Shown here: piece after piece, positions 1-6,381 of the stretch
How positions within the stretch are numbered: position 1 is the stretch's first letter
How the letters are laid out: each line of letters starts with the position of its first letter
Assembly: GCA_029884275.1 (NCBI GenBank)
Contig: JAOUIC010000088.1
Span: forward strand, 1-6,973
Direction: 5' to 3'
From: Gemmatimonadota bacterium
GTDB taxonomy: Bacteria; Gemmatimonadota; Gemmatimonadetes; Gemmatimonadales; GWC2-71-9
Length of the DNA: 6,973 bases
The notes under the pieces: generated by a model
Seen by the model: the letters and a program-made list of their open reading frames with translations, nothing else
What the model was told of the DNA's origin: nothing
The model's database searches: none
Program-made: the position numbers and the translations under genes

Positions 1-85
1 TCAGGGCCTCGACCAGCGCACCATGGCCGGTGAAAACGTTGCTGTCCGGCAAGTTCAAGATTTCACCCAGCTGCTGATGGGCTGA
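1..85 (+). CDS. C-terminal end of an unidentified protein (partial, 5' end outside window)
   Basis: An open frame enters from the left edge (first full codon at base 2) and stops at TGA 83-85, giving 27 residues that begin QGLDQRTMAGENV and end FTQLLMG. The reading is supported by the strong terminator that starts about 20 bases after the stop, just where a transcript of this gene should end. The other two plus frames are less plausible: one stops at about base 31, and the other is not followed by a matching gene end. The visible tail is too short to assign a family, and I do not recognise it. The gene converges with the minus-strand permease. Confidence 0.6.
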   Translation, partial: QGLDQRTMAGENVAVRQVQDFTQLLMG

Positions 86-105
86 GCAGAGTACCGGAAA
101 GGTGA

Positions 106-143
106 GAAGCGGGCGGCTCCTTCGGAGCCGCCCGCTTCGTTTT
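106..143 (+). terminator. Rho-independent terminator
   Basis: A perfect 15-bp stem pairs 106-120 with 124-138. It is very GC-rich, closes with A-T and G-C pairs at its base, and has a tiny loop (TTC, or a UUCG-like turn). It is followed by GTTTT at 139-143. It begins 20 bases after the stop of the left-edge gene and should end that transcript. On the opposite strand the hairpin is followed only by a short, interrupted T-rich stretch (complement of 97-105), so it may terminate the permease transcript less efficiently. Confidence 0.9.
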
Positions 144-180
144 CGCCGATCGGTATGCACCGGACGGCGACCCTTGAACA

Positions 181-1533
181 CTACCCCCGTTCGTCGCCGG
201 GCACTCCCTCCGGAGCGCGCCCCTCCCGCCTGACCAGCCACCAGTGCCCCAGCCCGAGCCCCATCGTGGCCGCGAGAACCAGTGCCTCACCCGGCGCAAT
301 CCGGAGCACCAGCGCGAGAGAGAAGACCACGCCGAGGCCGGCAATCAGGCGTCCAGCCGGCAGGGTGAGCCGAGCCGGCTCAATCGTGGGTGACACATCG
401 GCATCCCGCCGCCTGAGCACCGGCAACGCGAGGCAGACCGCGCCATAGGTCAAGAGCCGGGAGGCGGCGGAAAGCGAGAGGTTGGAGATGAACGAGCCGC
501 TGCTGGCGAGCAGCCACACCAGCACGGCAAAGACGATCACCGAGCGATACGGCGTGTGGAACCGCGGGTGCGGGACGCCGAAGGCCGCCGGCAGGTCGCC
601 CTGCTCGGCCATGGCGAAGGTGAGCCGGGGGACGTTGACCAACGAGCCAGCCAGATAGCCATAGGTCGAGATCACCGCCCCTGCCGCCAGGAGTGCCGCC
701 CCTGTCGGCCCCGTGAGAATCCTCGCCGCCTCGGCCAGCGGCCGCTGGTGGCTACCGGCATCGGGCAGCACCCGGCTCACGATGAGCTGCACCGTGGTGT
801 ACAACACGGTGCAGGTCACCAGCGTCGTAAACAAGGCCACTGGCGCGTCACGCCGTGGGTCCTTCGCCTCGCCCAGCGGCAGGAGCGCGGCCTCGAACCC
901 GCCGTAGGCGAACACCAGCAGCAGCACCGCCTCGAGCCAGGTCCACGTCCCGGCTGGCGGAACGCCCTGGGTAACAGGCTCGGCTCCTCCCGTCCCGAGG
1001 GCCAACAGTCCTACCAGCATGAACAGCCCGAGCGGCAGCAGCTTGGCGACGGTGAAGAAGCTGCTCACCCCGACGCCGGTCTTCACTCCCCGATAATTGG
1101 CTGCCGCGAGCGGGATCAGCACCAGCGCCAGCACCACCGGCGCCATCAGACGCGTGCCGGCCTCGGGCCAGAAGGCGCCGAGATAGATCACCAGCAGGTT
1201 GGCGTTGGTGGCAGCGGCCGTCAGTCGGACGAGATAGGTGAGCCATCCCATCTCGATCCCGGCGAGTCGCCCGAACGCCACACGCGCGTAGAGATAGGTC
1301 CCTCCGGCCGCGGTAAACCGGCTGGCCACTTCGGCGAAGCACGCCACGACCACGGCCATGCCGACGGCCGCGATCACCCAGGCCCACGGGCTCGCATCGC
1401 CCAGCCGCGCCGCCATGACCGAGGGCAGCCCGAAGACACTGCTCCCGATGACCGCGTTGAGGAGCAGCCCGATCAGGGCGGCGCGACCGATGGCGCGCGG
1501 CAGTGCGGTACCTGCGGACGTGGGGCCGGTCAT
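181..1533 (-). CDS. APC-family amino acid permease (12 TM)
   Basis: This is an inner-membrane secondary transporter of the amino acid-polyamine-organocation superfamily, probably moving an amino acid or related cation by H+ symport or exchange; the substrate cannot be read from sequence. The protein is 450 aa with about 12 hydrophobic helices near residues 18-40, 49-68, 95-119, 129-147, 158-180, 199-220, 231-255, 279-302, 331-350, 354-372, 395-411 and 416-434. Helix 1 carries the family's unwound substrate-binding motif (NAVIGSSVFGLP, 26-37). Helix 5 is preceded by the usual YRGVKTG...FTVAKLLPL segment (147-168), and helix 6 has FAYGGFE (208-214). The start at 1533 is chosen over an upstream in-frame start at 1635. 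It has a Shine-Dalgarno-like GGAAGAGAG (1545-1537), and the extra 34 residues would be non-membrane and Gly/Arg-rich, unlike the family. The stop is TAG at 183-181. It appears monocistronic and diverges from the lipoprotein gene. Confidence 0.93.
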   Translation of the reverse strand: MTGPTSAGTALPRAIGRAALIGLLLNAVIGSSVFGLPSVMAARLGDASPWAWVIAAVGMAVVVACFAEVASRFTAAGGTYLYARVAFGRLAGIEMGWLTYLVRLTAAATNANLLVIYLGAFWPEAGTRLMAPVVLALVLIPLAAANYRGVKTGVGVSSFFTVAKLLPLGLFMLVGLLALGTGGAEPVTQGVPPAGTWTWLEAVLLLVFAYGGFEAALLPLGEAKDPRRDAPVALFTTLVTCTVLYTTVQLIVSRVLPDAGSHQRPLAEAARILTGPTGAALLAAGAVISTYGYLAGSLVNVPRLTFAMAEQGDLPAAFGVPHPRFHTPYRSVIVFAVLVWLLASSGSFISNLSLSAASRLLTYGAVCLALPVLRRRDADVSPTIEPARLTLPAGRLIAGLGVVFSLALVLRIAPGEALVLAATMGLGLGHWWLVRREGRAPEGVPGDERG

Positions 1534-1735
1534 GGACTCTCTTCCGTGGACGGCGAGAGGGTACGGCGGCAGACCCTGCTGCGCACGGCCCCCGCCTGTG
1601 GCAGCCCCGCCACACCGAGAGGTGACCGCCGGCACCGAGCCGGGGCGACTGACCGACTATCTTGAGCCTTCCGGCGGGCCCGGCTTGTGCGCTGGTGGTG
1701 TCCCGTACCGATCACATCTGATGGAGTGAAATCAC
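1534..1735. other. Divergent intergenic region between permease and DUF4382 lipoprotein
   Basis: About 200 bases separate the two divergent starts, so promoters for both genes should lie here. On the plus strand there is a promoter-like TATCTTGAGC (1658-1667) and a good ribosome binding site, GGAGTG (1723-1728), nine bases before the lipoprotein ATG. On the minus strand I see only the permease Shine-Dalgarno and no convincing -10/-35 pair. No riboswitch, tRNA-like fold or direct-repeat operator is evident by eye. Confidence 0.6.
1658..1667 (+). promoter_or_regulatory. Putative -10-type promoter element upstream of the DUF4382 lipoprotein
   Basis: TATCTTGAGC lies 68 bases before the ATG at 1736. 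Its first six bases (TATCTT) resemble a -10 hexamer, and the ten bases match all but one of TAACTTGAGC upstream of the beta-barrel gene at 3726. No clear -35 hexamer is visible 16-18 bases upstream, so the call rests on the recurrence and on an AT-richer patch in GC-rich DNA. Confidence 0.35.
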
Positions 1736-2662
1736 ATGAAGCACATATTCTCCCGCGGCCTCACTGCCCTCGCCCTCGCCGGTCTCGCCGCGTGCGGCGA
1801 CAGCGGCGGCGCTCCCAATGGAAGCGGCCAGCTCACCCTGGTGCTCAAGGACGGCCCGGGAAGCGTCACCGCCGCGGTGGTGACCATCGACCAGATCTAT
1901 CTCCAGGGCAGCGGCGGCAGGACGGTCCTGTCCAGCACTCCGGTCACGACGAACCTCGTCACTCTCGCCGCCGACGCCGCGACGCTGGTGGATGATTTCG
2001 TGCTCCCGGCCGGCACCTACTCGGAGCTCCGGTTCGTGATCTCCGGCGGCTACGTCGAGGTGGACGAAGGCAACAGCACTCCGAGCATCTACGCCTCGTC
2101 ACCGAACTACGCCGGGCTCCCGCCGGGCGCGGTGGTCACCGGCGACCTGCAGATGCCGAGCCTCGGCACCAGCGGCCTCAAGGTGAAGCTGCCGGCCAAT
2201 GAACTGACCGTGAACAGCGGCTCCTCGAAGATCCTGGTGGTGGACTTCGACGTCTCCCAGAGCTTCGGCCACGTTGCGGGCAATTCGAATAAGTGGGTGA
2301 TGCACCCGGTAGTGCATGCCACCGACATCCAGCTCACCGGCAGCGCCAGCGTGACCCTGGCCCTCGACCCGACCGTCACCCTGCCGATCATCAACAACGT
2401 GCAGGTCACCCTCGCCGACTTCACGGCGACCTTCACCGGGCCCGACAACCTGCCCCGGAGCGCGGCGTTCGTGGATCCGGACAACAACGGCGTCTTCAGC
2501 GCCGACCTGCTATACGTCGCCCCGGGCAGCTACGCAGTGGACATCGTTCCGCCGGCCGGGATTACCGTCTTCACCACCACCCCGGCGGAGCCGGCCACTA
2601 TTGCCGTGGCCGAGGATGGCACCGCCGCGGCGGCATTCACGGTCACTGCCGCGAGCCCGTAG
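1736..2662 (+). CDS. DUF4382 domain lipoprotein
   Basis: This 308-aa protein has a lipoprotein signal peptide: a positively charged start, a hydrophobic core at 8-19 and the lipobox LAAC with Cys20 as the predicted lipidated residue. A short Gly/Ser linker follows. Residues about 31-197 match the DUF4382 pattern: GQLTLVLKDGPGSVTAAVVTI opening, a LVDDFVLPAGTYSELRFVI segment near 84-102, GLKVKLP near 147-153, and a LVVDFDVSQSF...WVMHPVV closing near 168-193. Residues about 200-305 look like a second beta-sandwich, resembling carboxypeptidase-regulatory or Ig-like folds, with VDPDNNGVFSADLLYVAPGSYAVDIVPP. DUF4382 has no established biochemical function; these proteins are taken to be envelope-anchored. 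The start is supported by GGAGTG nine bases upstream. Six Ig-type Asp/Asn-rich turns could bind calcium, but that is speculative. The gene overlaps or abuts the next one, so the two are probably co-transcribed. Confidence 0.88.
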   Translation: MKHIFSRGLTALALAGLAACGDSGGAPNGSGQLTLVLKDGPGSVTAAVVTIDQIYLQGSGGRTVLSSTPVTTNLVTLAADAATLVDDFVLPAGTYSELRFVISGGYVEVDEGNSTPSIYASSPNYAGLPPGAVVTGDLQMPSLGTSGLKVKLPANELTVNSGSSKILVVDFDVSQSFGHVAGNSNKWVMHPVVHATDIQLTGSASVTLALDPTVTLPIINNVQVTLADFTATFTGPDNLPRSAAFVDPDNNGVFSADLLYVAPGSYAVDIVPPAGITVFTTTPAEPATIAVAEDGTAAAAFTVTAASP

Positions 2663-3695
2663 CATTCGCACTACCGCTGTCCTGATCTCCCGCCACGGCC
2701 CGCCGGAAGCGCTGGTCGGGCGGGAGATCTCGCTTGCCGACCCCGGCGACGGCGAAGTCCATCTCCGGGTCGAGGCGGCGGGAGTCAACTTCGCCGACCT
2801 CGCGATGCGGATGGGCCTCTACGGCACCGTCCCGCCCCTGCCCTTCAGCCCAGGATTCGAGGTCGCCGGCGTGGTCGCCAGGCGCGGCACGAACGTGACG
2901 GAGTTTCACGAGGGTGACCGCGTCGTCGCGCTGATCCGGTATGGCGGGTACGCCCGCGACCTGATCATCCCGGCGAAGAACCTCTTCCGCTACCCCGAGT
3001 CGCTGACGCCGGCACAGGCGGCTGCGATCCCGGTGGTCTTCCTCACCGCCCACATCGCGCTCTTCACCACGGCCCACGCCACCGAAGGAGAGACCGCGCT
3101 CATCCTCGGCGCGGCAGGCGGAGTGGGCACCGCCGCGGTGCAGCTCGCGGTCGAGGCGGGGCTCCGGGTGGTCGGCACCGCCGGAACCGAGGCCAAGCGG
3201 GCGTTCGTCTGCCGCGAGCTCGGTGCCGCCGCCTGTTTCGATTCGCGCGGGGACTGGGAGCCGTCCGTCCTCGGCCACGTGGGGCACCGCGGAATTGACG
3301 TCGCCCTCGATCCCGTCGGCGGCGAGGCGACCAGTGCGTGCCTCCGGCTCCTCGCGCCGTTCGGGCGGCTGGTCTTCTACGGCCTGAGCCAGGCCATGCC
3401 CGGGCAGAGCCGCAGCTGGCCACGCGCGGCGTGGGCCTGGCTCCGGACGCCCCGGATCCACCCGCTCTCGCTGGTGGAGCGCAATACCGGCGTCCTCGGG
3501 ATCCACCTGCTGCATCTTCAGCGGAAGGAGCAGCTGCTCCGCCCCGCCATGGAGTCAATTTATGCCAGGGCCGCAGCGGGCCGGCTCCGCCCGATCATCG
3601 ACCGGACCTTTCCACTCACGCGGGATGGCGCGGTGGCCGCCCACCACCACCTCCATGGGCGGCGGGCCACAGGAAAAGTGGTCCTGACGGCCTGA
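2616..3695 (+). CDS. Zinc-independent MDR-family oxidoreductase (quinone oxidoreductase / VAT-1-like); start uncertain
   Basis: This is a cytosolic NAD(P)H-dependent medium-chain dehydrogenase/reductase of the quinone oxidoreductase group, 359 aa from ATG 2616. The GroES-like N-terminal domain shows VEAAGVNFADLAMRMGLYG (52-70), PFSPGFEVAGVV (76-87) and EGDRVVAL (99-106). The Rossmann cofactor site is ILGAAGGVGTAAVQLA (163-178), followed by DPVGGE (232-237) and the C-terminal ATGKVVL (351-357). The cysteine zinc ligands of alcohol dehydrogenases are absent. The C-terminal half, with RSWPRAAWAWLRTPRIHPLSL and GIHLLHL, resembles VAT-1-like members. Substrate unknown. The start is a problem. Family homology begins at about residue 18-21, right after the upstream gene's stop (TAG 2660-2662). 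The only in-frame ATG/TTG starts are inside that gene (ATG 2616, TTG 2601), and they add an Arg-rich extension. An ATT at 2664 would give the expected length. Co-transcription with the DUF4382 gene is likely. Confidence 0.85.
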   Translation: MAPPRRHSRSLPRARSIRTTAVLISRHGPPEALVGREISLADPGDGEVHLRVEAAGVNFADLAMRMGLYGTVPPLPFSPGFEVAGVVARRGTNVTEFHEGDRVVALIRYGGYARDLIIPAKNLFRYPESLTPAQAAAIPVVFLTAHIALFTTAHATEGETALILGAAGGVGTAAVQLAVEAGLRVVGTAGTEAKRAFVCRELGAAACFDSRGDWEPSVLGHVGHRGIDVALDPVGGEATSACLRLLAPFGRLVFYGLSQAMPGQSRSWPRAAWAWLRTPRIHPLSLVERNTGVLGIHLLHLQRKEQLLRPAMESIYARAAAGRLRPIIDRTFPLTRDGAVAAHHHLHGRRATGKVVLTA

Positions 3696-3703
3696 CAGCA
3701 GCA

Positions 3704-3735
3704 TTGCGGCCCCGCCTGAAGCACGTAACTTGAGC
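3704..3735 (+). promoter_or_regulatory. Putative promoter of the outer-membrane barrel gene
   Basis: TTGCGG (3704-3709), sixteen bases, then TAACTT (3726-3731), extending to TAACTTGAGC, forms a sigma70-like arrangement in the 62-bp gap after the MDR gene. The ten-base core differs by one base from the element at 1658-1667. A Shine-Dalgarno GGAG (3747-3750) follows, seven bases before the ATG at 3758. There is no obvious terminator between the MDR stop and this site, so read-through from upstream is also possible. Confidence 0.45.
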
Positions 3736-3757
3736 AGTCACCTCCCGGAGTCCCCTC

Positions 3758-5029
3758 ATGCGCGTGCTGGCCACCGTTGCCCTGCTGGGCGTGCTCTCCA
3801 CGCCGCTCCAGGCGCAATCCCTCAGTGATCTGATCCAGGACCTGTTCATCTTCGGCGATTGCGGCGAACCGCTCTGCCTCTCGGTGGGCGCCGGGCACGG
3901 CGATCACTTCATCCCCTCGATCACCCAGGGAACCAACACCGTCATCGGGTTCCTGGAGACATCCATCGCACGGACCGTCGCCGCGACGCCGATCAGCGCC
4001 ACGTCGAGCGGCACCACCTACACCCTGGTGGGCGGCCTCCCCGTCCCGTCGTCATCGTCGCCCGGGCCGATCTTCGGGGAGCGGGCCCAGACGCTCGGCA
4101 AGGGACGGTTCTTCCTCGGCGGGTACGTCACCGGGCTCGAGTTCACCACCCTCAACGGCAATCCGCTGGACAACGTCACGTTCAACTTCGGCCACCAGGA
4201 CGTCGACCCGGACACCACCTACGGCGACCCCGATTTCGAGAACGACCATATCGCGGTGAACATGGCACTGGAGTTGAACACCACCAGCTTTTTCCTGAAC
4301 GCGACCTGGGGCATGCTGGACTTCATCGACGTGGGTGTCGCAGTGCCATTCGTACGGACCACGATGCAGGGCACCGCGACCGCGCAGGTGATGCCGTTCG
4401 GCAACTCCACCATCCACAATTTCGGCGGCGATCCGGCCAATCCGATCATGCGCTCGACCACCGTCGTGGACGGCTCCGCCAGCGGGATCGGTGACGTGGT
4501 GGGACGCCTCAAGGTGAACCTGGGCCAGTCGAGGAAGCTGGGTGCCGCCCTCCTGGCCGAGGCCCGGTTCCCGACCGGCAACGAGGATGACCTGCTCGGC
4601 GCCGGGTTCACCAGCGTCCGGACCATGGCGGTGGGCTCGGCGCAGTTCGGCGATTTCTCCCCACACCTCAACCTCGGCTATCTCTTCCGCTCCTCCAACG
4701 AGGTGAACGACGCGGTGTGGACCGCCATCGGGTTCGACCACCGCATGACAGGCTGGGCCACCGTGGCGGCAGACCTGCTGGGCTCCTGGCAGGTCGGAGA
4801 CACGAAGCAGGCGCTCCCCGGCGACCTGGTTTACACCACGCCGATCGACCGCCGGATCCAGAGCACCAGCGTGCCGAACCGCTCCGAGGATCTCCTGAAC
4901 CTCAGCCTGGGCATGAAGTTCCGGGTGCGTGGCGGAGCGATCCTGGTGGTGAACGGCATCGCCCCGCTCAAGGAGTCCGGGATGCAGCCAGACTTCATCT
5001 GGACGGCTGGGTTGGAAGGCGCCTTCTGA
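3758..5029 (+). CDS. Outer-membrane beta-barrel protein (PF13557/phenol-degradation transporter-like)
   Basis: This 423-aa exported protein has a Sec signal peptide (hydrophobic 3-15, likely cleaved after Ala19 in PLQA-QS) and a predicted outer-membrane barrel. Alternating amphipathic strands run through the protein, for example GRFFLGGYVTGLEFT (116-130), FFLNATWGMLDFIDVGVAVPFV (178-199) and LGAALLAEARFPTG (261-274). The chain ends in aromatic Phe423 after WTAGLEG, the signature used for barrel insertion by BamA. The segment FPTGNEDDLLGAG...FSPHLNLGYLF (271-310) is the characteristic block of the family often named MetA-pathway/phenol-degradation transporter. A real transport role is unproven for most members. 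Cys35 and Cys40 near the mature N-terminus could form a disulfide. A Ser/Pro-rich stretch at 94-105 is probably a periplasmic or surface loop. It has its own promoter-like sequence and GGAG ribosome binding site. Its stop lies one base from the stop of the convergent lipoprotein gene. Confidence 0.85.
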   Translation: MRVLATVALLGVLSTPLQAQSLSDLIQDLFIFGDCGEPLCLSVGAGHGDHFIPSITQGTNTVIGFLETSIARTVAATPISATSSGTTYTLVGGLPVPSSSSPGPIFGERAQTLGKGRFFLGGYVTGLEFTTLNGNPLDNVTFNFGHQDVDPDTTYGDPDFENDHIAVNMALELNTTSFFLNATWGMLDFIDVGVAVPFVRTTMQGTATAQVMPFGNSTIHNFGGDPANPIMRSTTVVDGSASGIGDVVGRLKVNLGQSRKLGAALLAEARFPTGNEDDLLGAGFTSVRTMAVGSAQFGDFSPHLNLGYLFRSSNEVNDAVWTAIGFDHRMTGWATVAADLLGSWQVGDTKQALPGDLVYTTPIDRRIQSTSVPNRSEDLLNLSLGMKFRVRGGAILVVNGIAPLKESGMQPDFIWTAGLEGAF

Positions 5030-5046
5030 GTCAGTTAAGTGGCGCC
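5015..5046. repeat. Palindrome and short inverted repeat spanning two convergent stop codons
   Basis: GAAGGCGCCTTC (5015-5026) is a perfect 12-bp palindrome at the end of the barrel gene. GGCGCC (5018-5023) also recurs at 5041-5046 inside the opposing gene, allowing a 6-bp stem with a 17-base loop that contains both stop codons. No T-run follows on either strand, so this is at best a weak bidirectional terminator. Codon choice for Gly-Ala at the two protein ends could produce it by chance. Confidence 0.35.
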
Positions 5047-6374
5047 CCGGCGCGAATCCACGCGCGCACGATGTCCCGCACGGCGGCGGGGAGTGGACCT
5101 GCGGGCGGCATGCTCGAGGTGCAGGGTGAAGTGGCCAGCGATGGCAGGGAATCGAGCTTGATCATGAGCAGGCTGTTCGCCTCGGCCGCCGCTCCGCCGC
5201 CCGGCGCAACCTGGAGCACCCCCACCCCGAAGGCGCAGGAGGTGGCCACGTTGAACAGCTCCGTGGAATAGACCGTGGCCGCCGCGCCGTTGAGGTTCAG
5301 GTTACCCGCCACGCCGTGACATCCCAGGCAGCTGTTGGCCGCCCAGAGCGGGTGGACGTGCGTGGTGTACGAGTAGTAGGCACTCCCGTTGAACGTCACG
5401 CCGGTGGCCGCGGCGGCCGTGGCGATGAGCTGGTTGGAGTACAACCCGTTGGCCGGCACCCCTCCCGCCGCCCCGACCGTCCACGACCCCACGGTGGCCA
5501 CCCCTGAAGCGCCGGTGATGGCCGAGGCGCCGGTCACCCCGCCGCCCCCGGAGAGCACCTGGAAGTCCACCTGCAGCCCAGCCACCAGGTTGCCGAACGT
5601 GTCCGCCACCTGCACCGCGGGTGCCACTGCCACGGCCGACCCGACCGCCGCGGTCTGGCCGTCTCCGGCGACAATGGTCATGACGCGGGCTGTCGGCGGG
5701 CCGGGGGCCACCGTGAGCGGCACCGAGATGCTCAGGGGGCTGTTGGACGCGACCGATGACGTGATCGGCACCGTGGCGGTGTAGCTGCCCGCCGTGAAGA
5801 TGCCCGCGGTCACTGGTGTCAGTGTGAGGGTGGCGGGGGCGGTCGTTGTGTTGAGAGCGGCCTGGAGCCACCCTGACTGCCCGCCCGCGTAGGTGATGGC
5901 GCCGATGGTGAGCCCGGTGAGGCTGAGTCCGCCGCTGTTGGTGATGGCAACCGTCTCGGGCGACGGGCTGGTCTGGCCGGCCTGGGTGCCGAGCGGCACC
6001 GATGCGCGCGAGAGTTGGATCGCCGGAGCGGCTCCGACTCGTACGCGAGAGACTCCCGACACGCCGGCGGTGGTGGCGGTGACGCTGACGGTGCCGTCAC
6101 TCACGCCCGTGACCTGCCCGCTGTCGTCCACCGTCGCGATGGCCGGGTCGGACGACGACCAGGCGACCTCCCGGCCCGGGCGCAGCGCGCCGGTCTGGTC
6201 CAGCGGGAACGCATCGAGATCGGTCGTGGTTCCGATGACCAGATCCATGCTGTCGGCGCTCATCCGCATGGAGGCGACGCTGGTGTCGGGAAAGTCCTCG
6301 AGCACTTCCCGGCATCCGGCCAGCAACAGACCGAGCGTGGCGAGGGTCCCCGCGAGCCGGCGTGTTCTCGTCAT
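5031..6374 (-). CDS. Lipoprotein with Ig-like domains and C-terminal mono-heme cytochrome c domain
   Basis: This 447-aa exported protein has a lipoprotein signal (Arg-rich start, hydrophobic 8-19, lipobox LAGC with Cys21). Residues about 33-113 are a Big_2 Ig-like domain (VAWSSSDPAIATVDDSGQVTG at 70-90). Residues about 117-222 resemble BACON-type surface domains (NSGGLSLTGL, TTAPATLTLTPVTAG, ASNSPLSISVPLTV). Residues about 228-333 resemble a Big_1-type domain (VQVADTFGNLVAGLQVDFQV, 255-273). Residues about 338-447 are a cytochrome c domain: the heme-attachment motif CLGCH is at 349-353, a probable distal Met ligand is in SSMPPAG (Met422), and it ends with the usual DIVRAWIRAGAP helix. Cys380 and Cys418 may form a disulfide. 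The heme is expected to be attached outside the cytoplasm, consistent with the lipoprotein signal. The redox partner is unknown. The start is supported by GAGG five bases upstream, and the preceding gene's TGA overlaps this ribosome binding site, indicating an operon. Confidence 0.88.
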   Translation of the reverse strand: MTRTRRLAGTLATLGLLLAGCREVLEDFPDTSVASMRMSADSMDLVIGTTTDLDAFPLDQTGALRPGREVAWSSSDPAIATVDDSGQVTGVSDGTVSVTATTAGVSGVSRVRVGAAPAIQLSRASVPLGTQAGQTSPSPETVAITNSGGLSLTGLTIGAITYAGGQSGWLQAALNTTTAPATLTLTPVTAGIFTAGSYTATVPITSSVASNSPLSISVPLTVAPGPPTARVMTIVAGDGQTAAVGSAVAVAPAVQVADTFGNLVAGLQVDFQVLSGGGGVTGASAITGASGVATVGSWTVGAAGGVPANGLYSNQLIATAAAATGVTFNGSAYYSYTTHVHPLWAANSCLGCHGVAGNLNLNGAAATVYSTELFNVATSCAFGVGVLQVAPGGGAAAEANSLLMIKLDSLPSLATSPCTSSMPPAGPLPAAVRDIVRAWIRAGAPLN

Positions 6375-6381
6375 GGCAGCC

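Noticed and set aside
1534..1635. N-terminal extension of the permease to an upstream in-frame start at 1635
   Set aside because: The added 34 residues are Gly/Arg-rich and unlike APC permeases, while the ATG at 1533 has a well-placed Shine-Dalgarno sequence.
556..1665. Long plus-strand open frame (369 codons) antisense to the permease
   Set aside because: It is rich in Arg, Gln, His and Gly with no recognisable domain. It lies wholly opposite a clear 12-helix permease and arises from GC-rich third positions of the sense gene.
2643..3515. Minus-strand open frame (290 codons) opposite the MDR enzyme
   Set aside because: Low-complexity Arg/Glu/Gly-rich translation with no domain. The plus-strand frame has clear MDR motifs throughout.
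3640..3660. His-rich run (HHHLH) near the end of the MDR enzyme as a metal site
   Set aside because: The position matches the usual A-H-x-x-L-x-x-R-x-x-x-G-K-V-V-L C-terminal pattern of this family, so it is probably just a local variant and not a new metal site.
4052..4741. Minus-strand open frame (229 codons) opposite the beta-barrel gene
   Set aside because: Composition is typical of an antisense shadow (Gly, Val, His, Glu), with no ribosome binding site or family signature.
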